DNA of 64,000 nucleotides, taken from assembly GCA_030323885.1 (NCBI GenBank), contig CM059193.1:91761990-91825989 (forward strand), read 5' to 3'. The notes beneath the pieces were generated by a model, which ran no database searches, was not told the DNA's origin, and was given only the letters and a program-made list of their open reading frames with translations. Positions 34,806 to 46,358 of the stretch are shown here, piece after piece (position 1 is the stretch's first letter; every line of letters begins with the position of its first letter). The position numbers and the translations under genes were made by a program. Source of the stretch: Branchipolynoe longqiensis (Eukaryota; Annelida; Polychaeta; Phyllodocida; Polynoidae).

Positions 34806-35442
34806 AGGCCCCATCACATTACGACGCATTTCACAAGCATGCGGACAACGCGTAAAATCACTTTTTTATGTCGAGAAGCGTCAAACTTTTCGGTGCAGGG
34901 GGCAAAGTTGGACGTATGCATACAGTATACATAGCATATGGCCAAGATATGACCAATGTATGGCTAACGTGCGTCCGGGCGAAAAACGCTCGAATTACGC
35001 TCAAGGTACGTTCTCAGAACGCCAGTGAACGTTATTCGATTGCCAGAACTACACCTCATATGTTAATACATCAAGAGACGCTGGAGAAACGCTAAACATA
35101 CGTTAGACATACGTTGTCAGTTCGCGGACTGTATGTTCCCACTGCCTTTAATGTAGGTCAATGTAGTGCAATGTAGTGAACAACGTTTGTCTAAAGTACG
35201 CCTAACGTACATTGACATACGCCTACCGTATACATAACGTACGGCTGACATAAAATCCACAGGTTGTCGAACGTCGAAAGTTTTGTGCATGCACAAAACT
35301 TTGCCGACCCCCTGACGCGCGATGCCGTATCTCAACGAATGTCGAGGTACATTGACGTATACCAACGAGTGACTAACACACGCATAACAATGTATCCCGA
35401 CGTAGCTGGCAAAAATCACATACGTCGGAATGTGACAGCCCC
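34806..35442. mobile_element. TTAA-flanked fold-back element G, 637 bp
   Basis: TTAA is present at 34802-34805 and 35443-35446. Near-terminal inverted repeats are ATCACATTACGACGCAT and the complement of ATACGTCGGAATGTGAC. The interior is rich in TACGT/ACGTA palindromes. TTAA targets fit the piggyBac superfamily. Confidence 0.65.
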
Positions 35443-35797
35443 TTAATGGCCACAGATAATGAGAGTCTAAAGCTGAGATTAACCTGTCAGCTGCTGAGAC
35501 TCCAAATGGGAATATGATCTATTGCTATCAGAGGCAACACTTGTGAATTAGCAGGCATGAACTGTGTGAGAAAATATAATTTTGCTGGTTCCCGCAGCTT
35601 AAATTTTCTATAAGGGTATTCCCAGTTCTGCTGGTCCATCCGGAAGGACTGAAGCTGGGCCCTGGCATGCCGGGTCACAGCTTCGTGTTATATGCCGGAA
35701 GGATGGGGAGGTGGTGAATACGCATGTACAAAGTGGTATTTTATCTAATGTCAAAATATTTGCTAGGAGAATTTCACTGAATCTACGTTAGAAAGAA

Positions 35798-35885
35798 AAA
35801 GCTTGCTTTATTTAACGACGCCTCTAGAGCGCATTGTTTTTTGCATCATTGGTTATTGAAACGTGAAATGCTATAAATAAATGTA
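35798..35885 (-). mobile_element. RUDI-like SINE tail fragment
   Basis: AAGCTTGCTTTATTTAACGA and CGCCTCTAGAGCGCATTG match 45625 onward. Confidence 0.6.
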
Positions 35886-36031
35886 CGGCAATAATCCTAC
35901 CAAGTATGGTGATCAGGAGGTGAGTGGTTATAGGTGCGGAGTAAGTTCAAAGAAGAGCATCTAGAGTGAAGGATGAGGCTTGGAGGGGCATCAACCTCAA
36001 CCTCTGCTCGTAAACTGAATCTGTGACACCG

Positions 36032-36508
36032 GTGTCGCAGTTTCTGCCGTCCGCCAGTTTCCGCGGTACGCATACATTCAAATGCATTGTCAATGGCTGT
36101 GAGCAATCTTCATACAGAAAAAGTGAAATATCTCTAAAATCACACCACCTAGGAACAAGTCGCTTGGTACACATATAGAAAACATCTTTACCAACAAGAT
36201 TATAATAAATTTATAAGGTTAGGGTTCTTGATTTCTATTAATTTTGAATAAAACTAATGTTTTGCACTGCGCATACCGTCAAACTCAAGGTATTGTCAAT
36301 GGTCGTGAGCAATCTTCATACAGAAAATATGAAATAAAATCTCTAAAACCACACCACCTAGAAACAAATCGCTTGGTACACATATAGAAAACATCTTTAC
36401 CAAAAACATATTAAATTTATAAGGTTAGTAACGATGCTGTTCGATTTTTACGCATGCGCAGAAGCGATGCGTGCCGCGGAAACTGGCGGACGGCGGAAAC
36501 TGTGACAC
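36032..36508. mobile_element. MITE-J, 477 bp, with internal duplication
   Basis: Arms of ~40 bp contain GCAGTTTCTGCCGTCCGCCA and its near complement GGCGGACGGCGGAAACTG. The body (TTGTCAATGG…GTGAGCAATC … TTTATAAGGTTAG) is repeated twice at about 200-bp spacing. Confidence 0.75.
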
Positions 36509-37625
36509 TGCCATGCTGGGTTGTGGCTTCAATCCTTCCTGAGGGACCAGCGAAACTCACAATATTGGCGAGGTTGGTATTTAAAACAAGTTATTTCTAT
36601 AAACTTGACTGAATTTCTAATTTGACTGTCGCTCTGATAACAGGACACCTGCCATGTCAGGATAACAGTGGTCTAAATGCAGAGTTGTCCCTTTAAGTCA
36701 GGTACTATTGTATATATAGTAGTACCTGTCTTCATCAGTAACCACTGTCATAAGTGGAATCCCCTATGCGAACAATATTTCAAGTACAAACTGTTTTTGT
36801 CTCTTTCGACCGTAGCTCTGGTGGCAGGATACTCTTAAGAGTTTGCAACACATGCTTCGGGGGCGGTCCATTACTGATGGCCGCCCTGACCTCTTGCGGG
36901 TGTAGAAAGAGGTCTGCAGCGACACTCCGGTGTTTGTGCCTTTCTTTCGGGTCTGATGTTCGAGTAGGGAGAACCAGCCTCAGCACTCCATTAACGCTTG
37001 TGACAAGATATTTCTTCTGTATAATTCACGCTTACTAACACAGCTTATGTTGACAGCTAATAAACCAGGTCCACATTTATAGCCTCAGGCCTAATACATA
37101 GAACCTGGGCTCAAGCAACAATACACCAGTTTATTTCCTCCCTCATTCCATTGACATTTTTTAAGCAATAAATATTTATTAAAAAATAAATTCTAATTTT
37201 AAAAGATTTATTTTTTATTTTACAAAACAGTTGGTTATTTTGTGGGGTTTTTTATTTACAAAAAGTTGTTTTTACCTAAGTTAAACTTCCTTTCTTTGGC
37301 CCAAATTCTATTCATATATCAGGCTGTTTGTGTGTAACCTCAGTTAATTTTTTAAAGGAGGGAATAGTCTGTGAATGTTTAGTGCAAGGGGACCGTGTCA
37401 TAGAATCACACATTGGAGGGCTGCTCACATAATAACCCTGTCAGATTGGTCCTGGCAACATCTAAGGTCATATCATTGCAGGGGAGGGGTGTAACTCATG
37501 AACTATCCGAGCAAATCTAATCCAATACACGATTTCCGCGACTAGTACGACACCTGGTGATAGGCAACGACACTCGTGTTGTGGGTCGACAGTGTATCAC
37601 TGTGTTGTTTTACACTGACGATCAA
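36509..37625. other. Stretch without a confirmed gene
   Basis: The minus strand at 36780-37000 is open and has a protein-like composition (…LPTRTSDPKERHKH…LHPQEVRAAI…). There is no start context or splice support. It could be an old transposon-coding remnant. Confidence 0.35.
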
Positions 37626-38037
37626 GCTTTTCAATCAATCAATCAATCAATCAATAGGATACAGCTATAATTATCTAAATGATTTAAAAATAGTAAAGTA
37701 TGTTTTCTCTATAAATCCACATTTGTGCCGAAAAGACTTGCTCAATATGAAGCCAGTGTTAACAGAGCCTCAATTGCCTCTCCACACATGGTGGGACCCA
37801 CAAGTCCAGTCTGGATTACGCTCTGCGCATGCATCGTGGAAATCGTGTATTGCAGTTTAAGGGGCGGTGTATTAAACTAATAACAACGGATACTGGAATT
37901 AATTGCGACACCAATTTGTACATCACACTTCAGTCGGTTTTCCCGATTCTAGCTCGAGTAGAAATTGCAAATAAGAATTTGCAGGGATGTTGATTAAATA
38001 TTTAACAATTCCTCCAGGAAAATGATACATCAGTATG

Positions 38038-38640
38038 TAAGGTTGCATAATCCAATGAAAGCATAACATTTTCGAAACCAAAGCACTCGCCTAGATTTGA
38101 TCGTACATACCTAACTTAGACACTGGTGCATTTGAAGGATTCAGGCAAAAAAAACCGACAAATGCCATCTCGCCCGAAATGAAACTATGACTACCACGTT
38201 TGAAATGAAGCTGCCATCATTGCAATAATCAAATCCGTTTTTTTTTTACAGAAGCTGCCACATCCCCTATATAATGAATTTCCTACTCAATATGAATTTG
38301 ACAGCTTTTAACTGGAAAGCACCGCACTAAATTCCATTTTTATAGAAAACAACTCAAATTGATTTGTCGGTTTTTGCGCCTGAATGCTTCATTTGTTTAA
38401 ACATTTATTGCTGCGCAGAAGGAACATTAAGTGAATTTAATCAAACTTGTCACTGCTCCAAATCATACAAGCTTGTGATGCGCAGCTTTTCAGTGCGCAC
38501 ACCAACAATTGCATGTTTTCACTTCAAATATCTCCAACGTTGGCTGTTTTTAATCAATTTTACTCCAAAGAGATCAGATTAAAACCAAAAAAAGTAGATT
38601 TTAAGTTTCAATCTAATATATATATATATTTTAAATGGTT
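38038..38640. mobile_element. MITE-C copy, diverged, with a nested TIR element
   Basis: It starts AAGGTTGCATAATCCAATGA and can be followed to about 38620. A 247-bp TIR element at 38139-38385 interrupts it, and its own right end is degraded. Confidence 0.65.
38139..38385. mobile_element. TIR element nested in MITE-C
   Basis: The left end ATTCAGGCAAAAAAAACCGA is the complement of the right end TCGGTTTTTGCGCCTGAAT. Non-coding, 247 bp. Confidence 0.65.
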
Positions 38641-38648
38641 GTTCTTTG

Positions 38649-38955
38649 TGGTGGAGTGGTTAGAGTGTCTGACTCTTTTCTAGGTCAGACTCCTAATCTG
38701 AAGGTCGATGGTTCGATTCCCCATGCCCCCACCTCTGCCAATTTGGATTTCCACCGCTGTGTGTAACTTACAGCGTCATCAAAGGCCAGTTGCTCTCATA
38801 CCATGTCTATGCGGTGTGGGAGGTTAAAAATCCCTTGGATCAGTAAAAGTGTAGGCTCGGGCTTTCTATTGACCAACTGTCTAATGGTGAAAACAAGACT
38901 ATTCACACTTATCCATAATAGGCAGTATAAATCTTCAATCAATCAATCAATAGTT
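38649..38955 (+). mobile_element. Third SINE type, (CAAT)n tail
   Basis: The tRNA-like head has an A box (GTGGAGTGGTTAGAGTGTC) and B box (GATGGTTCGATTCCCC). The body runs to GGCAGTATAAATCTTCAATC with a (CAAT)n tail. The same (CAAT)n tail occurs alone at 37626-37657. Confidence 0.7.
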
Positions 38956-39546
38956 CCATCCTCTAGTCGAGGGTTGGATGCAATGGTTCTCCACTTGTCC
39001 CGATGTTGTGCTGTTCTGATAGACTGTGAATAATTCAAGCCTGTCCACTGTGAAATATTTGTAAACCATGATGTTCTTGGTCTCCCCCCTCCCTCTGCTG
39101 CCATTCACCTTCCCTTCCAACAATGTACGGTCAAATCTTCAAGGGAAAGAAAATTATATAATCTTTCAAATATATTGTAGAACTATAAAACCACCGGATT
39201 ATGCAACTCTATTCCACGTCTCAACAAGGTTTCATCACAATGACACATGTTGACTAGGATTATCATTTTACACATTTCTTGAGAAAAAAAAGAAAGAAGG
39301 AAATCTAGATAATAGAATGGCACATTGCTAGTTCAAACACAGTAACCACAAAAAAAGCTCCACACAATTGGTTTTTATTGTTGGTGTTTGTTCTTTTTAC
39401 ATGACTTAGCCAAGTGCTTCTCAATCTTTCATGCTGGACACCATGATCAGGTGTTGGGCTTGAGGTTGGGCCAGATGTGGTAAGACTTAATTGTATGCCT
39501 ACTAAATAAACAGCCAAGCAATAAAAGATTAAATTTAGTCTTTTTA

Positions 39547-39903
39547 AAAAGTTGCATAGTCCGATGAAAACATCAAATTTTCTAAACCAAAATACTTATC
39601 TAGATTTGAGCCTAGATATCTGACTTGGATACTGGCGTGCAGCCAGACATTTACACAATCGCTTCTGCAAAGATGGGGAATACTGAAGTCAATTTAGTAG
39701 AAACTGTTATCGCTGAAGCCTATGGTGTCAGAATTTTTACGTGCGTGCCAAAATTATTTTGTCATATTTTCATTTCAAATATGGCCAAAGCTAGCGATGT
39801 ACAATACAAGTTAGCTCAAACTACAGTAATGGCGGTAATAACAATCAACATATCTAAAAATGAAATGGCAGACCACTCCAACCCATCGGACAGTGCAACT
39901 TTA
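39547..39903. mobile_element. MITE-C, complete copy
   Basis: Its ends are AAAGTTGCATAGTCCGATGA and CATCGGACAGTGCAACTTTA. The open frame at 39625-40026 is a by-product of this repeat. Confidence 0.82.
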
Positions 39904-39972
39904 AGAAACAACAGATTATGCTTCCATTTTCTTGTCCTAATTTTGTCTAATTTGCTATTAATATCGTGGCGG

Positions 39973-40249
39973 ATGGCTGGCGCACACCTCCCGTTTGTGC
40001 GCACCCACCTACCGTATAGGATCTAAAACTGCCCGTTTCGCGCACAAAAATCGCTATGTGTGCGCTCCCTGCGCACACCTAGCGATTGCGATTCGCGACT
40101 AAAAACTCAGTTTTAGGGCTAAAAAGGGCCGATTACGATTGCGATTCGCGATTCGAAAAATGAATCGGCCCGTTTTCAGTTTTAAGCGGGTCGGGTCGGG
40201 TCGCGAGTTTTAGTGCGCGAATCGTAAACGGGAGGTGTGCGCCAGCCAT
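39973..40249. mobile_element. MITE-I, 277 bp with perfect 24-bp TIRs
   Basis: ATGGCTGGCGCACACCTCCC and its exact complement GGGAGGTGTGCGCCAGCCAT close the element; the interior repeats GATTGCGATTCGCG. Confidence 0.82.
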
Positions 40250-41030
40250 AAGACAAGACGAGCAATTTAATTAGCTGTTTGGATTATGGCTTCAGAGAGC
40301 AACCTTACTTTCAGTTCACAATTTGATTTGGGAAAGATTTTTCTTTCTTTAGAAATGCAGATATTCCTCTTTGGGCTAACTGTGCATTTATAAATAACAG
40401 CAATTAATTCAATATTTGTAGAACATACTCAGAGGATTACAAAAAAAAACCACGCATTCAATTCAAATAAACCAGTTACTAGCATCACAAGGTAGAATGT
40501 AAGAGTAAATAAACTTCTTTAAACAAATTTTAAGCATTAACAAAAAAGCATGATTTTCTCAAAAAGCATTCGACCAGTTTGATGTAAATTGTTGGCGGTT
40601 TTGATGATTTAAAACAACAAGGAAATAAAGAGTGTGGGGGGCGTGGTGGGGGGGAGGGGGATGTCCCATTTGTATTTGGGAATGTGACTAGTGAAGACCA
40701 ATGGCTGGATGATACTGGACAATATCATTATTATTATTATAACAATATCAAATGTATGTATACTAACCAAACACCACATAGCACCTCAGGAAACAGTACA
40801 AAAATCAACTATCTCTACCCTATTCTTTGTCGCTATAATAACAATGATAACAATAATAATATTAATATTCCACTATATACAAAAAGGTGCACGGATACCT
40901 CTCCACCAAACGCACACACCAACGACACAAAAATAACCCCCAACTGAACAATAGCGACTGAATTATGAATCGCTGGTTACATCCAGATTTTACCCAGAAT
41001 TACGCGCCTACAGTAATTGATGTTTAACTA

Positions 41031-41397
41031 AAGTTGCATAATCCAATGAAAGCATCAAATTTGTTTTTAAAAAAAAAAAGCCCCACTTGACATAGATTTG
41101 ATCATACATATCCAACTTAAATACCAGTGCACTCGTGAAACATTTATCGCAGTTTGGCACTCCTCTGCCAGGCCGCTACACTCAAAAACGGGTCAACAAA
41201 GCCTTAATGTCTGGCATTTTGGTGTGCACACCGAACATTTAATTCAGTATTTTTCACTTCAAATATATTTCCGAAGTTAACTCTTGAAAATAAAAGTCAC
41301 TCGAAAATAAAATAAATTAGATTATAATGACCAACTTTAATATATTATTCTAATAATTAAAAAAAACCATCAAACCCATTGGATTGTGCAACTTTAA
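41031..41397. mobile_element. MITE-C, complete copy
   Basis: Its ends are AAAGTTGCATAATCCAATGA and CATTGGATTGTGCAACTTTA. The TIRs carry the same compensating change (CCAATG / CATTGG) and so are still paired. Confidence 0.8.
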
Positions 41398-41837
41398 ATA
41401 ATAATGAAAAATGATAATAGTGTACTGGAGCGATAAATGATTTGTGAACAGCTGAAAATGTCAAGACAAAAGTTAATTTCGCGGACTAGTTAAACCGGAA
41501 GTTATGGCATTCCGATATATCAGTGTAATAATAATATTAGTCGTAGTATGGCTTCTAATCTCAGCCCAGGAAATAACCCACATGGGTCATCTCACTTTGT
41601 AATAATGATGATAATGACTGTATTACATGTAATAATAATCATTATGTCAGCATTCAATTCTTGGCACATGAGTTTATGTTATTATTTTTTCTTTTGTGTG
41701 TGGAGTGGTTGGCTAAATTGTCCACTCGATATACATACATATACACACACACCAACAAATAAATAAAAAAACCAAGATTGTTCTTTTTCACTTAAAATTT
41801 AAAAAAACAAACACCAGTGACTGCGTCCGCTTCCTGA

Positions 41838-41893
41838 TTAACCAATCAGCGGCCTCCATCTGCGGTGACGTCATCGTAGACATTTTATTTAAA
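41838..41893 (+). promoter_or_regulatory. CCAAT box + CRE + TATA-like cluster
   Basis: ATTAACCAATCAGC (CCAAT box), a perfect palindromic CRE TGACGTCA (41866-41873) and an AT-rich TATTTAAA box (41886-41893) follow one another within 56 bp. This is a promoter-like arrangement, with a short ATG frame (MATSHSLLHCPEII) about 80 bp further on. No convincing gene follows, so it could be coincidence. Confidence 0.25.
41884..41889 (-). promoter_or_regulatory. Candidate AATAAA poly(A) signal downstream of the RIPOR-like gene
   Basis: The hexamer AATAAA on the minus strand lies 2.5 kb past the stop codon. It is the only one I noticed in the non-repeat part of this interval. The assignment is speculative, because a 2.5 kb 3' UTR is long though not unusual. 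Confidence 0.15.
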
Positions 41894-42503
41894 CCCTGCT
41901 GGCTTTCTAGCAAAGCAGATTTGACTTATTTTAAAGTAAAGGAAGAAAAAGGGGAAAGAAAACAGCTTCATTCATGGCCACTTCTCACTCCCTCCTTCAC
42001 TGCCCCGAAATAATTTAACTATTAGTTCAGTAATCTTAAGTTAAGCGCAGTATTAGTTAGTTAATGTGTATCGAAGAGAACTGCCACCACCACATTTGTA
42101 ACAGCCCTCCCCAACAACAACAACAAATATATATAAAAGAATCCCCACCCCCCACAACAACAAAATAATCTGAAAATAAACAAAATATAGATATTTCTTT
42201 TGTTAATTAAAACAAAAATTCCGGCTGCAGCAGCAGATAAAAAAGCAATTTGTGAACAGAAAATGCAGAATAAACAAAAAAAATCACCCTAAATTATTCA
42301 TTGCTGACTACTTGCCTGCAACCCTCCCCCCACCCAACCCAACAGAAAATAAAAAGGTTGTGTGTGAAACAGGACTTGCTGTGCGACGCCCAACCCCTGG
42401 TGTGAGTTGTAGGAACTATCGATGAAACGCTGAGCTGCAGCGCCGTCTACCATTGAGCTTGGAAGCAGGCTGCTCCGGGGCAGGCTGCTAAACTGCTGTT
42501 AAG

Positions 42504-42870
42504 GTGTCAGCTGTTATGATGCAGGCTGCTATGATGCAGGCTGTCGGGGTGCAGGTTGCCATGATGGTGGTTGCTATGGTGCAGGTTGCTACGGTTCAGG
42601 CTGCTCTGATGCAGGTTGCTATGGTGCATACTGGCATGATGCAGGCTGCTATAAATCAGATGCAGACTGCTTCAGTTCAGGCTTCCATGGTGCAGGTTTC
42701 CATGGCGTAGACTGCTATGATGCAGGCCGCCACGATGCAGGCTGCCACGATGCAGACTGCTAAAAATCAGATGCAGACTGCCACGATGCAGGCTACCACG
42801 ATACAGGCTGTCACAATGCAGGCTGCTGTGTTGCAAACTTCCATGATGCAGGCTGTCATGATGCAGGCTG
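42504..42870. repeat. ATGCAGGCTGCT minisatellite
   Basis: Imperfect 15-bp units (GCTATGATGCAGGCT). They are open in several frames because the unit is 15 bp; I see no splice sites or codon bias. Confidence 0.88.
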
Positions 42871-44423
42871 TGTGGAAGAGCATTGTTCCTGGCTGTGTAC
42901 TGTATATATATATATATAACCACGGCTGCCGAAAATGTCCATGAAGCTTGACCTCTGATTGACCCTTTGACCTCTGATCTGACCTGCCAACCTCCGTGTG
43001 AGCGAGTAACTCATAGGGGAGAGAGTTCCAAGGTGACAAGCGTCCAGCTTGAATGCTATTACTGACTGTAAGGGAGTAACAGTTGTGGTTCAGGCACTGA
43101 CCTTCCCGCTGACCTCGTGACCTTGGCGTGACCTCCAGCGCTTGCTTACACTACAAGTTCAGAACCGTGGCTGTGGCCTCAGCGTTCCTACCCTGTGTTG
43201 GCGAAGTAAAACAGTCGCATACTTCCGAGTTGAAAATAGATAATTAATTAGGTCAGTGTTCTTAATTAGATCAGTGTTCTATCAAAATACAGCTGTACTC
43301 AATGACTTAATTATCGCCAACAACCCTATGCACAAACACCAGCACCTGTGCCAAATTGACTAGCATGTATCAACATTCGAGCCCCCCCCCGCCCCCATCA
43401 CTATCTTTACCTCAACTCCATGCCCCCCACCCCCCCCCCATTCTTTACCACCAAGTCCCCCCCCCCCCAACCCCCATGGCTTTCCTGGGGGCAAAAACTA
43501 CAAATGGCACCAAAGATAATGGCAATACTCAGCAAGCAGGGGAATTCAGCTGTGACTTGACTGAGAAAATAAACATTAACAAGAGGAAAGATTATGGATT
43601 CATTTCTTGAAGCTGTTTCTCATTAACTAATCAATTAATTGATAATTAATTAATCAATTAATAAACCTTTACAATATCATTCTGGAAAAGGAAAACTAAG
43701 AAAAGCAAAGATAAAAAAGGCAATAATAAATATAGATTAAACTTTTCTTTTAAAGAAGAAAAGAAATATACTAATATTATAACTATATACCCAACAAAAT
43801 AGAGAGAAAATAAAGAAAATAAAAATGGCTATGATGTCAGAAATACCTCCTCATTGCCTATCTCAATGTCTGTCTGTCTATCTATCTATCTGTGTGTATG
43901 TCTGTCTGTGTGTCTGTCTGGCAGAAGTGGAATGATTGAGCCGATAACTACTAACTTCTTTGGGGTTGTTCTCCCTCAGGAAAGTGATGACAACCAACGT
44001 CTATAGATCTACACTCTCCTGCCAGGATCTGCTAACAAATCTATGCAGAGTTATTCTGGTTTTAGGGTTTTAGGGAGGACGAGGCTGGACGCCGCCATTT
44101 TCCATTTCCACTTCCTGTCCAATCACTTCCGGTCAGTGAAACTGTTACCCTTTGAACTTTCTACTTATCTAATATCACATCTGATTGCAGTTCCAAAAGC
44201 CAGGTATTAATTGTCACCAATACATCAATTCAAATCAAATCAATCAATCCACCAGTCAGGAGGAACCTGGGTAACAAACCCCCGTGTCCGTGCGTTATGT
44301 AACGGTATATATAGTATAGTACACCTCGCCTCATACATATGGCTTTTCGGGGGGGGGGGGTCAGAGGTCAGGGTGGTGCAACTGCTGCCGGTAGGGGTCG
44401 CCCGTGGTGCTTGGGGTCAGAGG
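42871..44423. other. Probable 3' flank/UTR region of the RIPOR-like gene
   Basis: Mixed sequence with poly-C runs (43382-43470), an AT-rich palindromic tract (43625-43670) and TCTG repeats (43868-43920). No coding exon is evident. Confidence 0.4.
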
Positions 44424-44521
44424 TCATAGCTTCACGTTGTAGCCTTTGTAGTGTACGTTGACACCCTGGAAGCCGTGAGACGACAGTTGGATGTTTTCGC
44501 ACGTCCTCCGCCCTTCCTCTC
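44424..44521 (-). CDS. Terminal coding exon 6 of the RIPOR-like gene, with stop codon
   Basis: This 98-bp exon follows an acceptor AACCCACACAG. It completes the split glycine codon and encodes EEGRRTCENIQLSSHGFQGV then NVHYKGYNVKL and TGA (44424-44426). The G-E-E-G-R motif directly after the last ARM helix (…MSF-GEEGR) is the strongest family hint for RIPOR/FAM65, which I recall having a similar GEEGR/GEDGR junction before a short, variable tail. The codon phases of all six exons agree, giving about 260 residues of uninterrupted C-terminus. The 3' UTR should extend to lower coordinates. Its poly(A) site is not certain; one AATAAA on this strand is at 41884-41889. Confidence 0.82.
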
Positions 44522-44679
44522 CTGTGTGGGTTAACAGCAGTAATCAGGGATCAAGGTTGGTTTACGGCTAAAAACAAACAAAAAAACAGTCTATCGTGAG
44601 ATTATTGGTAACAAAAATGTTGCTCCAATAATATTATTGTTATCCTATTAAGGTCACGTAAACAAAGAATTTTTTTGTT

Positions 44680-44905
44680 GTTGGTACATTAGTTGTTTAA
44701 GCAGGGGAAATTTCAATCGCGGACAATTGGTCTTCTTCATTCCACTGCTCCTTGCCCTATCCTAGTAATGCCAAGCACCTGGCTAGGAAGAGACAAGCAT
44801 ACATTTTTAAGTCATTGCTTTGACTCGACCAGGATTCGAACCGATGATCCCATGATCTACCAACACGGGAGACGGACGCTCTAACTCATTTGGCCATCCC
44901 GTCTG
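44680..44905 (-). mobile_element. SINE-A variant with a different tail
   Basis: The tRNA-like head (TTTGGCCATCCCGTCTGG on the plus strand) and the CTATCCTAGTAATGCC segment are SINE-A. The tail is replaced by TTAGTTGTTTAAGCAGGGGA … CAATTGGTCTTC. The same chimera is at 57332 and 63690. Confidence 0.78.
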
Positions 44906-45424
44906 GTTGTTTAGCTTCCACCCATTAATATCTTTTCAGGTCGGGCAGAAGGTTTTTTATTTTGTATGTAGAATGGCGGTGTACAGGAAGAAGAAAACCG
45001 ACCATAGTATTCATGGTCAGAAGGCATGATAGCAAGGTGCAGAAGACCATCGACACTTTCTAGCTAGAAATTGAACAAGACAACATTAAAATTACTATAA
45101 AATTTATATTCAACTGAAAGCTCAACGACATGTATTTAATGTGACAATGTATTAAAAATGGGTAAACAGAACAAAACTTGCTTTTGTTGTACTTTGACCC
45201 ATTTCAAGTGAGTTTAAAAAATATATAAAATAGAAACAATTTGGAGGTCAGGGGCATTTCTCAGCTCGGGCGGGGGCGCTAAATAAGATTGTTATTTTAT
45301 GTGGCCTAATTGTTCATGTTAGATTAACATGAGTAATTCTCTGCGGGACAAGAGCGGTCGGCCTGCCAGACTTCACCACTGACACTTGGCGCCACCTATC
45401 GTTTCGGGTCAGAACTCTTAATAC

Positions 45425-45615
45425 CTTAACTTGTGACTGGTTGATCGGCTCGGTGTCAGGATAATGGCACTGCACGAATTATGAATGCAGGCAGTATATT
45501 ATCCCAGTGCGACGACACTATGAAGTCACTGTGAGAGAGCTTTGTAATAATTTAGGTTGTTGGCCATCCTGATTGCATCTTGTATATTGCTATGTGGGAA
45601 AACCACAAATAAACA
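45425..45615 (+). mobile_element. SINE-A body, highly diverged
   Basis: CTCGGTGTCAGGATAATGGC and ACACTATGAAGTCACTGTGA keep the body order; the head is absent. Confidence 0.5.
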
Positions 45616-45624
45616 ACAACAAAA

Positions 45625-45888
45625 AAGCTTGTTTTATTTAACGACGCCTCTAGAGTATATTGATTTTTGTATCATCGGCTATTGGATGTCAAACATATGG
45701 TCATTCTGACATATTTCTTTGGAGGAAACCCGCTGCCCCCACATAGGTTACTCTTTCAGGTAAGCAGCAAGGGGTGTTCTATATGCACTTTTCCACAGAC
45801 AGGACAGCACATACTGAGAAGGATCGATCGGATGACCGATAGCTTCACAGGTGGACACGCTACCGCCTGAGCTATGTCTTGCTACCCA
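45625..45888 (-). mobile_element. RUDI-like tRNA-derived SINE
   Basis: Minus-strand head (TAGCTCAGGCGGTAGCGTG) and body (GGGTTTCCTCCAAAGAAATA … GCCGATGATACAAAAATC) end in TTAAATAAAACAAGC. It resembles, from memory, a SINE found across gastropods and bivalves, which supports a molluscan source. A shorter fragment of the same tail is at 35798-35885. Confidence 0.65.
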
Positions 45889-45912
45889 CAAATAAACAAA
45901 CTGCACACTTAC

Positions 45913-46006
45913 CGAAAGACATGAGAGCCTCTTTCGCTTTGACCTTCACACTGTGAGAGCTGTCCATGTGGCAAATGTAGGCGAGCTGTTTGAGGCACTC
46001 CACCGC
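45913..46006 (-). CDS. Exon 5 of the RIPOR-like gene
   Basis: This 94-bp exon has an acceptor GGATATTTCAG and a donor TTTCG|GTAAGT. It encodes 31 residues, AVECLKQLAYICHMDSSHSV then KVKAKEALMSF, plus the first base of a glycine codon. The order 'L-K-x-x-E-x-L-x-x-L-x-Y-x-C…V-x-x-x-A-K-E-A-L-x-S-F-G' is the last ARM-like repeat before the C-terminal tail, and fits my recollection of the RIPOR C-terminus. It is separated from exon 4 by an 11.75 kb intron and lies 24 bp from a RUDI-like SINE (45625-45888). Confidence 0.9.
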
Positions 46007-46045
46007 CTGAAATATCCAGGTCAAGGTCAAACAATAGGGTCAAGG

Positions 46046-46358
46046 TCTAGGGTACATCTCACCACCGAGGTAACGGTTAACAACTGGGTCCTTCCCTATT
46101 AAGGTCACCATTAACTAAGTCCAATTTACTACCAAGGTCACCATTAATAATCAAGGTCACCATTAACCAGGTCCAATTTACTACCAAGGTCACCATTAAT
46201 AATCAAGGTCACCATTAACTAAGTCCAATTTACTCCCAAGGTCACCATTAATAATCAAGGTCACCATTAACCAGGTCCAATTTACTACCACGGTCACCAT
46301 TAATAATCAAGGTCACCATTAACTAAGTCCAATTTACTCCCAAGGTCAGTATTAATAA
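46046..46358. repeat. 52-bp minisatellite in the RIPOR-like intron
   Basis: About six copies of AAGGTCACCATTAACTAAGT + CCAATTTACTACC. Confidence 0.9.

Noticed and set aside
42504..42944. Methionine/glutamine/alanine-rich repeat proteins
   Set aside because: 15-bp ATGCAGGCTGCT units are open in several frames on both strands; no splice sites or start context.
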